From NCBI RefSeq assembly GCF_000971115.1, contig NZ_BBLV01000006.1, positions 62,001 to 126,000 on the forward strand: a stretch of DNA of 64,000 nt, written 5' to 3'. The position numbers and the translations under genes are program-made. This document shows positions 1 to 7,809 of this stretch, piece after piece. The DNA is from Demequina gelatinilytica. GTDB taxonomy: Bacteria; Actinomycetota; Actinomycetes; Actinomycetales; Demequinaceae. The first letter of the stretch is position 1; each line of letters starts with the position of its first letter. The notes beneath the pieces were generated by a model. That model was not told the DNA's origin. It ran no database searches and saw nothing but the letters and a program-made list of their open reading frames with translations.

Positions 1-394
1 CACCCTCACCGCGTTCGACGTGGACGCCGGGAGCTTCGCCGGCACCGGCGCCGTCATGGCGACCATCGACGCCACCGACAGCGAGTACGTCGAGGCGACC
101 TTCGAGCTCACCACGCGCGACTTCGCGCGCGTGCCCGACTCCGCCCCGGTCGAGCTGCGCCTTCCGGACGGCACCACCGTCACCGGCGAGGTCGAGGACT
201 TCCAGGTGGAGACCATCGACGGCGGCGCGGTGGTGACCGCACGGATCGACTCCGACGAGCTGCTCGGCATCGTCGACACCGAGCTGCTCCAGCCCGGGAC
301 GCCGCTCGACGCGACGCTCGAGCTGCGCGACGACGGCCCGCTCGCGGATGTCACCGCCGCGCTCGGCGATCTCGCGAGGCGGGTGGGCCTATGA
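1..394 (+). CDS. HlyD-family-like adaptor protein, C-terminal part (gene starts upstream of window)
   Basis: The reading frame is open from the left edge and ends in TGA at 392-394, so only the last ~130 residues are seen. The segment is beta-rich: an element reading VELRLPDGTTVTGEV is followed by a final strand PGTPLDATLEL. This resembles the C-terminal beta domain of HlyD/efflux periplasmic adaptor subunits, which link membrane transporters to the cell exterior. No signal peptide or coiled coil can be checked because the N-terminus is missing. The stop overlaps the next start as ATGA, so it is translationally coupled to the GH81 lipoprotein gene. The family call rests on general fold impression and is tentative. 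Confidence 0.5.
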   Translation, partial: TLTAFDVDAGSFAGTGAVMATIDATDSEYVEATFELTTRDFARVPDSAPVELRLPDGTTVTGEVEDFQVETIDGGAVVTARIDSDELLGIVDTELLQPGTPLDATLELRDDGPLADVTAALGDLARRVGL

Positions 395-2364
395 AGGGCG
401 GCGTCATGACTCTCATCGCGGCCTCCGCGCTCGCGCTCGCGGCGTGCTCGGGTCCATCCGAGCCCGGTGCCTCCGGCAGCGCCTCGGGCGGTCCGGGTGC
501 CCGCACCGACGGACCCGACCCGTCGATCCTGCCCGCGGCCGCCGATGCCGCGGTGACCACGCGCGTGGCGGAGGACGTGGTGCCGCCGACCAACCGCTGG
601 TACTCGGCGCTCGCCTTCGGGGACACGGGCCTGCCGGTGTTCCCCGCCCCGCTGTCCTTCCAGGCGGTCGACGGCGGCTTCGCGGCGGGGCTCACGCGGC
701 CCGTCGCGTCGGAGAACGCCATCGTCGCGCCCGCCGTCACGGACGTCACCCTGACGTTCGCCGGGGCGAGCGGCTACGGCGAGGTGACGGAGGCGACCCC
801 CGTGGGGACCACCCTGACGCTCGGCCCGGTGGACGTGGTGCTCGCGCAGGGCGTCCCGGTCATCGGATTCACCGTCGAGGGCGGCACCGAGGCCACGCTC
901 TCCGTGGCCTTCGCGGACGCAGGCGACGGCGTCGCCACGGCGACCGTGGGCGAGACCACCTACGGGCTCGCGATCGACGGCGGCTCCGTCGACGGCACCT
1001 CGCTGTCGCTCGACCCCGGCGGGACGGCTCAGCTCTTCGCGGTACCCGACGGGGGCGATGCGCTCGCGTTCGCCGCCGCGCTCGGACCGCTCGCGCGGGG
1101 CGCCGATGCATCGTTCTCCCTGGGTGAGGCCGCCACCACCACGGTGGCCTACGCGGACGTGCCGACCGTGGTCGCGGTGCCGGCCTCCCGCGCGGAGGGG
1201 CTCGAGTGCACGCTCGGGTCGTACGCGACCATCCACGGGACGTACTCGGTGTGCGAGGCCGCGGAGGTGTCATGGGCCGTGCCGTTGGTCGAGCCCTCCG
1301 CCTCGCTCGACCTCTCCGGGATCACCGGCCCCGAGCGGAAGGCGGTCACCGAGGCGCTGACGGCGGACGCGGATGCCGCACTCGAGCTGCCCGCGGACAC
1401 GTACTTCGGATCGAAGGCGCTGTACCGGCTCGCCAACCTGGTGCAGGTGGCCGATGCGCTCGGCTCCCACGAGGTGGCGGACCGCCTCCAGCGGTCGCTC
1501 GCGGAGCAGCTCGACCTGTGGGGCGAGGCTGCGGGCTGCGCCTCGCGGGCGGAGCGATGCTTCACCTACGACGCCACCCTGCGGGGAGTGGTGGGCCTCG
1601 CGACCGCCTTCGGCTCCGAGCAGTTCAACGACCATCACTTCCACTACGGCTACCTGCTGTACGCGGCCGCGGTGGCGGGGGCGCGCGATCCCGAGCTGGC
1701 CGCGCGGATCGCGCCGGTGATGGACCTGGTCGCGGAGGACATCGCGGCGCCCGGCACCTCGGAGTCGTTCCCCGTCCGGCGCGTCTTCGATCCCGTCGCG
1801 GGGCACTCGTGGGCGAGCGGCACCAGCCCGTTCGCGGACGGCAACAACCAGGAGTCGAGCTCCGAGGCGGTGCTCGCGTGGAACGCGGTCGCGCTCTGGG
1901 CCGAGGTGACCGACGACGCCGACCTGGGCGGCTCCGCGCGGTGGATGCTGTCCGCGGAGTCGGAGGCGGCGCGACGCCTGCAGCTCGCGCCGGACCTGTC
2001 CGCCTTCCCGGAGTTCGCGCACGGCGTCGTCGCGATCGAGTGGGGCGCCAAGCGCGACTACGCGACGTGGTTCTCGGCGGAGCCTGCGGCCATGCTGGGG
2101 ATCCAGGTGATCCCCGGCCAGCCGACGTCCATGGCGACGCTCGCGGAGGTCCCGGCGGAGCGCATCGTCTCCACCGTGGACGAGGCGTGGGGCCAGGCCT
2201 CGCTGCCGGCGATGTTCGCCGACTACCTGCTCATGTACCGCGCGCTCGCCGGCGACGAGGAGCGGGCGGCGGCGTGGACGACCGCGGTGGACCTTCCGGA
2301 CGATGCGATCGACGACGGCGACTCCCGCACGTGGCTGCTCGCATGGATCGCGGCGGCCGGCTGA
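391..2364 (+). CDS. GH81 endo-1,3-beta-glucanase, predicted lipoprotein
   Basis: 657 residues. A short signal peptide ends in the lipobox LAAC (Cys19), so the enzyme is predicted to be anchored on the outer face of the membrane, followed by a Ser/Gly/Pro-rich spacer. The GH81 hallmarks are present: PPTNRWYSALAFGD near residue 65 at the start of the N-terminal beta domain, NDHHFHYGYLLYAAAV in the catalytic (alpha/alpha) barrel, and DGNNQESSSEAVLAW near residue 483, whose glutamates include the family's catalytic base. GH81 enzymes cleave internal beta-1,3 bonds of laminarin, curdlan or fungal wall glucan by inversion. ATGA overlap with the preceding gene suggests one operon; a strong hairpin follows. 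The length is normal for a single-domain GH81; no carbohydrate-binding module is visible. Confidence 0.9.
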   Translation: MKGGVMTLIAASALALAACSGPSEPGASGSASGGPGARTDGPDPSILPAAADAAVTTRVAEDVVPPTNRWYSALAFGDTGLPVFPAPLSFQAVDGGFAAGLTRPVASENAIVAPAVTDVTLTFAGASGYGEVTEATPVGTTLTLGPVDVVLAQGVPVIGFTVEGGTEATLSVAFADAGDGVATATVGETTYGLAIDGGSVDGTSLSLDPGGTAQLFAVPDGGDALAFAAALGPLARGADASFSLGEAATTTVAYADVPTVVAVPASRAEGLECTLGSYATIHGTYSVCEAAEVSWAVPLVEPSASLDLSGITGPERKAVTEALTADADAALELPADTYFGSKALYRLANLVQVADALGSHEVADRLQRSLAEQLDLWGEAAGCASRAERCFTYDATLRGVVGLATAFGSEQFNDHHFHYGYLLYAAAVAGARDPELAARIAPVMDLVAEDIAAPGTSESFPVRRVFDPVAGHSWASGTSPFADGNNQESSSEAVLAWNAVALWAEVTDDADLGGSARWMLSAESEAARRLQLAPDLSAFPEFAHGVVAIEWGAKRDYATWFSAEPAAMLGIQVIPGQPTSMATLAEVPAERIVSTVDEAWGQASLPAMFADYLLMYRALAGDEERAAAWTTAVDLPDDAIDDGDSRTWLLAWIAAAG

Positions 2365-2379
2365 TCGCGGTGCCAGTCG

Positions 2380-2417
2380 CCAGGTGCTGGCCCTCCTGAG
2401 CGGGGGCCAGCACCTGG
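2380..2417 (+). terminator. Strong hairpin terminator after the GH81 gene
   Basis: A perfect 14-bp inverted repeat (CCAGGTGCTGGCCC at 2380-2393 and its complement at 2404-2417) with a 10-nt loop lies 15 nt past the GH81 stop. No U-tract follows, as is common in actinobacteria. The GTG of the next gene is only 13 nt downstream, so the 3' edge of the hairpin is close to that gene's putative -10 region (around GAGAAT). Confidence 0.75.
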
Positions 2418-2429
2418 GAGAATCGTGCG

Positions 2430-3383
2430 GTGACCCCCACCTCCCTCGACCGCCGCGGCCTGACGTACGGCGCATCGGCCTACTTCATCTGGGGGCTCTT
2501 CCCCATCTTCATGGCGGCGCTCGAGCCCGCCGGCGCCCTCGAGATCGTGGCGTGGCGCGCGATCTCCTCGTTGGTGGTGTGCCTCGCGATCGTCGCTGTG
2601 ATCCGTGGCTGGTCGCGTGTGATGTCCGTGGTGCGCGACCGCACGGTGATGGTGCGGCTGGTCGCCGCATCGCTGCTCATCGCGGTCAACTGGGGCGTGA
2701 TGGTCTACGCCGTGGTGACGGACCGCGTCGCCTCGACCTCGCTCGGGTACTACATCAACCCCCTGCTCACGGTGGCGCTCGGGGTGGTGTTCCTGCGCGA
2801 GCACCTGCGGCGGCTGCAGGTGGTCGCGATCGGCGTGGCCGCGGTGGCCGTGGTGGTGCTCGCGGTGGAGATGGGCGGGCTGCCATGGATCTCCCTGGTG
2901 CTCGCGACCTCCTTCGGGCTGTACTCCTTCATCAAGAAGGCCGTGGGCCATCGCGTGGACGCGCTCACCGGGCTCACCGTGGAGACAGCCATCCAGCTGC
3001 CGATCGCGGTGGTGGTGCTGGTCATGGTGGCGCAGGCCGGGGACCAGACGCTGTTCGCTCGTGGCGAGCCGGGCCTGGGCGTGTGGCACGACGTCATGCT
3101 GCTCGGCACCGGGACCTGGACCGCGGGCGCGCTCATCGTGTTCGCGGCGGGCGCGCGCAGGCTGCCGCTCAACATCTCGGGGCTGCTCCAGTACATCGCG
3201 CCGACCATGACGTTCGCGCTGGCCGTCTGGTACTTCCACGAGCCGATGCCGGCGGCGCGCTGGGCCGGCTTCGCGCTCGTGTGGGTCGCGCTGGTGCTCA
3301 TCACGGTCGACTCGTGGCGCGCGCGGTCACGGGTGAAGGATCCGCGGGCCGCGGAGTCGGGTGCGGTGACCGAGCCGGTCTGA
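2430..3383 (+). CDS. rarD: RarD-type EamA family permease
   Basis: 317 residues with about ten hydrophobic segments, the usual size for the DMT/EamA superfamily. RarD signatures are visible: an N-terminal YGASAYFIWGLFPIF, NWGVMVYAVVTDRVASTSLG followed by YYINPLLTV, and SGLLQYIAPTMTFALAVWYF near the C-terminus. RarD proteins are inner-membrane transporters of unknown physiological substrate, historically tied to chloramphenicol sensitivity. The start is a GTG with no clear Shine-Dalgarno sequence; a GAGAAT box lies about 6 nt upstream, so the transcript may be leaderless. The 3' end is 14 nt from the 100-bp palindromic repeat that separates it from the convergent anti-sigma gene. Confidence 0.9.
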   Translation: MTPTSLDRRGLTYGASAYFIWGLFPIFMAALEPAGALEIVAWRAISSLVVCLAIVAVIRGWSRVMSVVRDRTVMVRLVAASLLIAVNWGVMVYAVVTDRVASTSLGYYINPLLTVALGVVFLREHLRRLQVVAIGVAAVAVVVLAVEMGGLPWISLVLATSFGLYSFIKKAVGHRVDALTGLTVETAIQLPIAVVVLVMVAQAGDQTLFARGEPGLGVWHDVMLLGTGTWTAGALIVFAAGARRLPLNISGLLQYIAPTMTFALAVWYFHEPMPAARWAGFALVWVALVLITVDSWRARSRVKDPRAAESGAVTEPV

Positions 3384-3397
3384 ACCCGCGTCCCTCC

Positions 3398-3497
3398 CCC
3401 GACAGCTCCAACGGAATCCGGTACGACACGCCGGGGATCCGGGCACGATGCGCGGGTTCCGACGGCGTGTCGCCGCGAGATCCGTTGGGACTGTCAG
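3398..3497. repeat. Family A palindromic repeat, copy 1 (100 bp)
   Basis: Identical base for base to 5114-5213 and in the same orientation. The two ends form an imperfect inverted repeat: the left end CCGACAGCTCCAACGG and the reverse complement of the right end CTGACAGTCCCAACGG match at 26 of the first 35 positions, including CGACACGCCG. The element lies between convergent rarD and the anti-sigma gene, so as RNA it could act as a bidirectional terminator. The TGA of the anti-sigma gene (3494-3496) falls inside its right edge. Confidence 0.9.
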
Positions 3498-4504
3498 GGA
3501 CGCACCGTCGAGGCGGCGATCGACACCTCAGGCGACGGCGAGCTGCCGGGGATGATGCCGCCAGGCTCCCAGCCCTCGATCGCGCTCGTGTCGGGCTCGA
3601 CCTCGGCACCGGGATCGACGCACGGGACATCGAGCGTCCCTGTCGCATCGTGCTTCGCCGTGATCGTGAACGTCTCGCCGCCAGGAAGCCCGGTCACCTT
3701 CAGCGCGATCGACTCCACCAGGTCGGGTTGCCCGACTGGCGGGAACGCGGAGCCGCTTCCCAGCCAGGCGACGGTCTCCATGCCGACACCCGTGATGATC
3801 GCCTGGGTCTCCGCACCGTCCGGGACCGCGCTAGGCACGTAGCCGAGCCCGCCGAGGTCCATGCCGGTGCGCAGCGTCGACGAGAGCAAGGCCGTGTCCA
3901 CGCCGTCCGGGACGTGATCCGGGATCTCGATGGTCCACGCATAGTCGTCGACGAGAGGGGTCACGCCGTCCCAGTCGCCGCCCGCGGCCGAGCCGTCCGT
4001 GGCGTGCTCGACCGCCATCGGCATGTCCTCGTACCGGGGCCCTTCCTCAGGCCACGCGACGATGTAGGTCTGCCCGTCGAGCGCGTAGAGGTACCTGCCC
4101 TGGGCATCAGGCGCGATCCTCGACCAGGTCCCATCCGGGAGGACCACCACGACACCGGGGTCGGGCGCCTCGTCACGCAGGTCGACGTAGGCGCGGAAGG
4201 CATACGGCGCGTCCCCGATCGCGTCCGGGTTGGGCGCGACGTACGGCAGTGCGGTGCAGCCCGAAGCGGAGCCTGACGCCGCGGTGACGGCGGCAGGCTC
4301 GCCGCCCGCCGCGACGGCCGCGACCCCGACCGCGCCAACCGCTGCCGCACCGACCGCCCCGGTGCCGACGGCACGCCGGGCCCGCCGACGCCGCGCCGCC
4401 CCGGCCGCGCGCATCGCGATCGTCGTGTCCACCCCGACGGCGTCCAGAGCCCCGGCATGGGCCGCGAACCCCTCACGCAACGCATCGTTCAGCTCACGCA
4501 TCAT
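3494..4504 (-). CDS. Putative membrane-bound anti-sigma/regulatory partner of the adjacent ECF sigma factor
   Basis: 336 residues from ATG at 4504, which overlaps the sigma gene stop as ATGA. It has a ~40-residue cytoplasmic N-terminus (MMRELNDALREGFAAHAGAL), an Arg-rich stop-transfer patch (RRRRARR), one Ala/Gly/Val-rich transmembrane helix (about residues 46-68) and a ~265-residue extracytoplasmic domain of unknown fold. No HxxxCxxC zinc anti-sigma motif is visible. The role is inferred from topology and tight coupling to the sigma gene: it would hold the sigma factor at the membrane and sense an envelope signal. The outer domain is not recognised. Its last codons abut repeat A copy 1. Confidence 0.65.
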   Translation of the reverse strand: MMRELNDALREGFAAHAGALDAVGVDTTIAMRAAGAARRRRARRAVGTGAVGAAAVGAVGVAAVAAGGEPAAVTAASGSASGCTALPYVAPNPDAIGDAPYAFRAYVDLRDEAPDPGVVVVLPDGTWSRIAPDAQGRYLYALDGQTYIVAWPEEGPRYEDMPMAVEHATDGSAAGGDWDGVTPLVDDYAWTIEIPDHVPDGVDTALLSSTLRTGMDLGGLGYVPSAVPDGAETQAIITGVGMETVAWLGSGSAFPPVGQPDLVESIALKVTGLPGGETFTITAKHDATGTLDVPCVDPGAEVEPDTSAIEGWEPGGIIPGSSPSPEVSIAASTVRP

Positions 4505-5040
4505 CGGCCTCCCTCGGTCCGTGCCTCGACCAGCACGTTCGCATGGTCCTCGTCCCAGTCCACGGTGACGTCCAGCAGCGGCGCGAGCTGCGCCACCGCA
4601 TCGTGCAGGTACCGCTTGACCGTCCCCTCGGCGATCCCGACACGCGCCGCTATCTGCGGCACCGTGAGGTCGTCGAAGAAGCGCAGCACCACGCACACCT
4701 GGGTCCGCGGGCTCAGCTGGCGCAAAGCGCGGCGCACGTCGAGGCCGGCATCGACATCCGGGGTGCGGGACGGCCGCTCGTACGCCCGGTCCAGGGCACG
4801 CCGGCGGCTCGCGGCGGAGCGGGCGCGGTCGATGACGATGCTCGGCATCGCCGAGCGCACGTAGGCCTCGGCCTCGCCCACCGAGCGCAGACTCCGGGGC
4901 CGGGAGAACACCTTGACCAGGGCATCGTGCACCAGGTCCTCGGCATCGCCGTCCCGACCTACCAGCAGCGCGGCGTACGCGATGAGACGAGCCCCTCGCT
5001 CTCGCATCAGCTCCTCGACGAGCCCGTCCCATCGCGCCAC
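4501..5040 (-). CDS. ECF-type RNA polymerase sigma factor
   Basis: 179 residues from GTG at 5040; the Shine-Dalgarno GAGGGGGGA sits 6 nt upstream. Region 2 is seen in LIAYAALLVGRDGDAEDLVH and region 4 in LSPRTQVCVVLRFFDDLTVP plus QIAARVGIAEGTVKRYLHDA. There is no region 3, the usual ECF layout. A ~25-residue acidic tail follows region 4. ECF factors direct RNA polymerase to stress or envelope promoters. The frame can be extended upstream to 5145, but that part is only translated repeat A sequence (MSYRIPLELSG), so the shorter form is preferred. It is coupled to the membrane regulator by ATGA overlap, and an ECF-like promoter lies at 5078-5105. Confidence 0.88.
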   Translation of the reverse strand: MARWDGLVEELMRERGARLIAYAALLVGRDGDAEDLVHDALVKVFSRPRSLRSVGEAEAYVRSAMPSIVIDRARSAASRRRALDRAYERPSRTPDVDAGLDVRRALRQLSPRTQVCVVLRFFDDLTVPQIAARVGIAEGTVKRYLHDAVAQLAPLLDVTVDWDEDHANVLVEARTEGGR

Positions 5041-5077
5041 AGGCGTCCCCCCTCGATCCCTCAACCGCCTCACCCCC

Positions 5078-5105
5078 CTTAACGGAGGTCGCGCGCGAAA
5101 CGTTG
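5078..5105 (-). promoter_or_regulatory. Candidate autoregulated ECF promoter of the sigma gene
   Basis: On the minus strand a CAACG box (5105-5101) is followed after 16 nt by CGTTA (5084-5080). The spacing and the AAC...CGTT form fit actinobacterial ECF promoters. It lies between repeat A copy 2 and the sigma gene start, giving a leader of about 30 nt that contains the ribosome binding site. Autoregulation is inferred from location and motif only. Confidence 0.4.
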
Positions 5106-5113
5106 GTGCAGAT

Positions 5114-5213
5114 CCCGACAGCTCCAACGGAATCCGGTACGACACGCCGGGGATCCGGGCACGATGCGCGGGTTCCGACGGCGTGTCGCCGCGAGATCCG
5201 TTGGGACTGTCAG
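5114..5213. repeat. Family A palindromic repeat, copy 2 (100 bp)
   Basis: Identical to 3398-3497 over all 100 bases and in direct orientation 1,716 bp away. It lies between the polyprenyl synthase stop (5227) and the sigma gene promoter, both genes on the minus strand, where it could terminate the long nuo operon. The sigma/anti-sigma operon is exactly enclosed by the two copies. Confidence 0.9.
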
Positions 5214-5226
5214 CGGGTTGAGGAGG

Positions 5227-6225
5227 TCAGGCGGCGCGGGCGACCAGCGCGTCCGCGAACGTGCGGAGCGCCCCGGAGGCGTCGCTCTCGGGCAGGTGCG
5301 CGATCGCGTCCTTCGCCCTGAGCGCCCACTCCTGCGCGAGCTCCGCGGTCCGGTCGACCACGGCGTGCGCCGCGAGCCGCTCGACCACCGAGGCAAGGGC
5401 GTCGTCCGAGGACAGGTCCCCGTCGATGTCCGACAGCAGGGCGACGTCGCTCTCGGACGCCTCGCCCGAGGCGACCAGGCGACGGAGCAGCAGCACCGGC
5501 ATGGTGGGGACTCCCTCGCGCAGGTCCGTGCCGGGGGTCTTGCCCGTCGTGGCGGCGTCGGAGCGGACGTCGATGACGTCGTCGGCGAGCTGGAAGGCCA
5601 CGCCGGCCGCCTCGCCGTACTCGGTCACCTGCGCGACGACCGAGGCCGGGCAGCCGCCGAACATCGCGCCGAGCCGCGCCGAGGTCGCGATGAGCGAGCC
5701 GGTCTTGTCGGCGAGCACCTGGAGGTAGAACGCGATCGCGTCGTCCGCCTCGGAGGCGCCGACCGTCTCATGCAGCTGGCCCAGGCACAGGCGTTCGAAC
5801 GTCTCGGCCTGGATGCGGACGGCGTCCGGCCCGAGGCCCGCCACCACGCGCGAGGCGCGCGCGAAGAGCAGGTCGCCGGTGAGGATCGCGACGGAGTTGC
5901 CCCACACCTCGTGAGCGGACGGAGCACCGCGACGCGTGGGCGCGGAGTCCATGACGTCGTCGTGGTACAGCGTCGCGAGGTGCGTCAGCTCGCACACCAC
6001 CGCGGCGTCGAGCACCTCGGGGCGCGAGCCGTCGCCGAGCTGCGCGCACAGCAGCGTCAGGACGGGCCTCAGCCGCTTGCCACCCGCGTCGACCAGGTGG
6101 CGCGACGTGGTGTCCGCGAGCTTGTCCGACTGCGAGACGGCGTCGCGCAGACGCTCCTCGACGAGCTCGAGGCGCGGCAGCAGCTCCGCCTCGAGCGCAT
6201 CGTTCCCGATCGCCAGGGTCGCCAT
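5227..6225 (-). CDS. Long-chain polyprenyl diphosphate synthase (menaquinone side chain)
   Basis: 332 residues, the normal size. The first aspartate-rich motif DDVMD is at residues 89-93 (THLATLYHDDVMDSAPTRRG) and the second, DDVID, at 215-219 (FQLADDVID); GGKRLRP near residue 49 binds the diphosphate of isopentenyl diphosphate. The enzyme condenses isopentenyl diphosphate with an allylic primer to make the all-trans octaprenyl-to-nonaprenyl chain that MenA attaches to the naphthoate ring. Chain length cannot be read reliably from sequence. It is the last gene of the nuo operon, 3 nt past the nuoN stop codon, which ties quinone tail supply to complex I. Repeat A copy 2 follows as a likely terminator. 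Confidence 0.93.
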   Translation of the reverse strand: MATLAIGNDALEAELLPRLELVEERLRDAVSQSDKLADTTSRHLVDAGGKRLRPVLTLLCAQLGDGSRPEVLDAAVVCELTHLATLYHDDVMDSAPTRRGAPSAHEVWGNSVAILTGDLLFARASRVVAGLGPDAVRIQAETFERLCLGQLHETVGASEADDAIAFYLQVLADKTGSLIATSARLGAMFGGCPASVVAQVTEYGEAAGVAFQLADDVIDVRSDAATTGKTPGTDLREGVPTMPVLLLRRLVASGEASESDVALLSDIDGDLSSDDALASVVERLAAHAVVDRTAELAQEWALRAKDAIAHLPESDASGALRTFADALVARAA

Positions 6226-6228
6226 GGG

Positions 6229-7809
6229 CTAGCCCGCCGCCCCCAGCAGGAGGACGCCCGCGTTCTCGAACACGGACAGCACGGGTCCGGGCACGATGCC
6301 GAGCAGCACCACGGCCACGGCGGTGAGGATCACCACGGTGCGCGCGTACGGGCTGAACTCGATCTCGATCGCGTCTTCCTGGCCCTCAGGCACGTCGGTG
6401 AGGAACATCAGCACGATGAGACGGACGTAGAAGAACGCCGCCGCGGCCGATGCGATCACGGCGATGAGCACGAGCGGCCACGCGCCCGAGGAGATCGCCG
6501 CGGCGAAGGCGACGAACTTGCCGACGAAGCCCGCGGTCAGCGGGATGCCCGCGAAGGACAGCAGGAACAGCGCCATCGCGCCGGCGAGCAGCGGCGAGCG
6601 CTTGCCCAGCCCGGCCCACTGGCCCAGGCGGGTCGCCTCGCCCAGCACCGTGCCGTCCTCCGCCTTCTCACGCACCTGCGAGATCACGGCGAACGCACCC
6701 ATGGTCGCGAGACCGTAGGAGGCGAGGTAGAAGGGCAGGGCGGAGAGCGCGCCGTCCGGGAAGCCCGCGAAGGCGACGAGGATGAAGCCTGCGTGAGCGA
6801 TCGACGAGTAGGCGAGCATGCGCTTGAGGTCCGTCTGGACCAGCGCGACCACGGTGCCGAGCAGCATCGAGGCGATGGCCACGATCCAGAACAGGAGCGA
6901 GAGCTCCCACTCGAGCGCGTAGAGCGCCTCGTAGACCACGCGGATGAGCGCCGCGGTGGCAGCGGCCTTGGTTGCGGCACCCATGAAGGCGGTGACGGGG
7001 GTCGGGGCGCCCTGATAGGCATCGGGCGTCCACGAGTGGAACGGCACGGCGCCGATCTTGAACATGAGTCCCACGATGACCATGACGGCACCCGCGAGGA
7101 TCAGCGGGTCGAGACCGGTCGCGGACGTCAGGCCCGCGGCGATGCCGGAGTACGCCGTGGTGCCGGTGGCGCCGTAGAGGAACGCCGCACCGAACAGCAG
7201 GATCGCCGAGGAGAAGGCACCGAGCAGGAAGTACTTGAGCGCGCCCTCGTGCGACAGGAAGCGGCGACGGCGCGCGAGCGCGACCAGGATGTACAGCGGG
7301 AGCGAGAAGACCTCGAGCGCGACGAACAGGAAGATGAGGTCCGTCACCGCGGTGAAGAGCATCATGCCGCCCACCGCGAAGAGCGCGAGCGGGAACACCT
7401 CGGTCACCTGGAAGCCCTTGCGGCGCGCGAGGGTCTCCTCCGTGGAGCCGGGCGCGACCGAGCCGAGCGGGGTGAAGGCCTCCTCGCCCGCCCGCGTGCG
7501 CGACGCGAACAGCAGCGTGCCGAGCACGCCGAACACGAGGATGAGCACCTGCCAGGCGAGCGCCTGCCGGTCGATGGTCACCATGTCCGCGAGCACCACG
7601 GTGCCCGCGCCGTCGAGCATGGCCCACTGGACCACGGCGGTGCCGAAGGCGGCGAGCAGCGCCGCCAGCGCGAGGGTGAGCTGCGCGACGCGGCGGCGCT
7701 CGGGAGCACGCACGAACGACTCGACAAGGATGCCTGCGGCGGCCGCGCCGAGCACGATGATGAGGGGCGCGAGCGGCGCCCATGCGATCTCGGGGGTCAC
7801 GAAGCTCAC
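6229..7809 (-). CDS. nuoN: NADH-quinone oxidoreductase subunit N
   Basis: 526 residues from GTG at 7809, which overlaps the nuoM stop as GTGA; in-frame sequence upstream lies inside nuoM and is rejected. It is an antiporter-like membrane subunit of complex I with about 14 helices. The conserved helix segments include FKIGAVPFHSWTPDAYQGAP and MGAATKAAATAALIRV with the pumping lysine and the TPVTAF motif, and LKRMLAYSSIAHAGFIL. It forms one of three proton channels in the membrane arm. The gene order A-B-C-D-E-F-G-H-I-J-K-L-M-N is complete in this operon. Confidence 0.96.
   Translation of the reverse strand: MSFVTPEIAWAPLAPLIIVLGAAAAGILVESFVRAPERRRVAQLTLALAALLAAFGTAVVQWAMLDGAGTVVLADMVTIDRQALAWQVLILVFGVLGTLLFASRTRAGEEAFTPLGSVAPGSTEETLARRKGFQVTEVFPLALFAVGGMMLFTAVTDLIFLFVALEVFSLPLYILVALARRRRFLSHEGALKYFLLGAFSSAILLFGAAFLYGATGTTAYSGIAAGLTSATGLDPLILAGAVMVIVGLMFKIGAVPFHSWTPDAYQGAPTPVTAFMGAATKAAATAALIRVVYEALYALEWELSLLFWIVAIASMLLGTVVALVQTDLKRMLAYSSIAHAGFILVAFAGFPDGALSALPFYLASYGLATMGAFAVISQVREKAEDGTVLGEATRLGQWAGLGKRSPLLAGAMALFLLSFAGIPLTAGFVGKFVAFAAAISSGAWPLVLIAVIASAAAAFFYVRLIVLMFLTDVPEGQEDAIEIEFSPYARTVVILTAVAVVLLGIVPGPVLSVFENAGVLLLGAAG

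Noticed and set aside
4501..5145. Longer sigma factor starting at 5145
   Set aside because: The extra residues are translated repeat A sequence; a GTG with a strong ribosome binding site lies at 5040.
3398..5213. Composite transposon made of the two repeat A copies
   Set aside because: No transposase lies between or near them, and no target-site duplication was seen at the outer edges; the mobile nature remains a hypothesis only.
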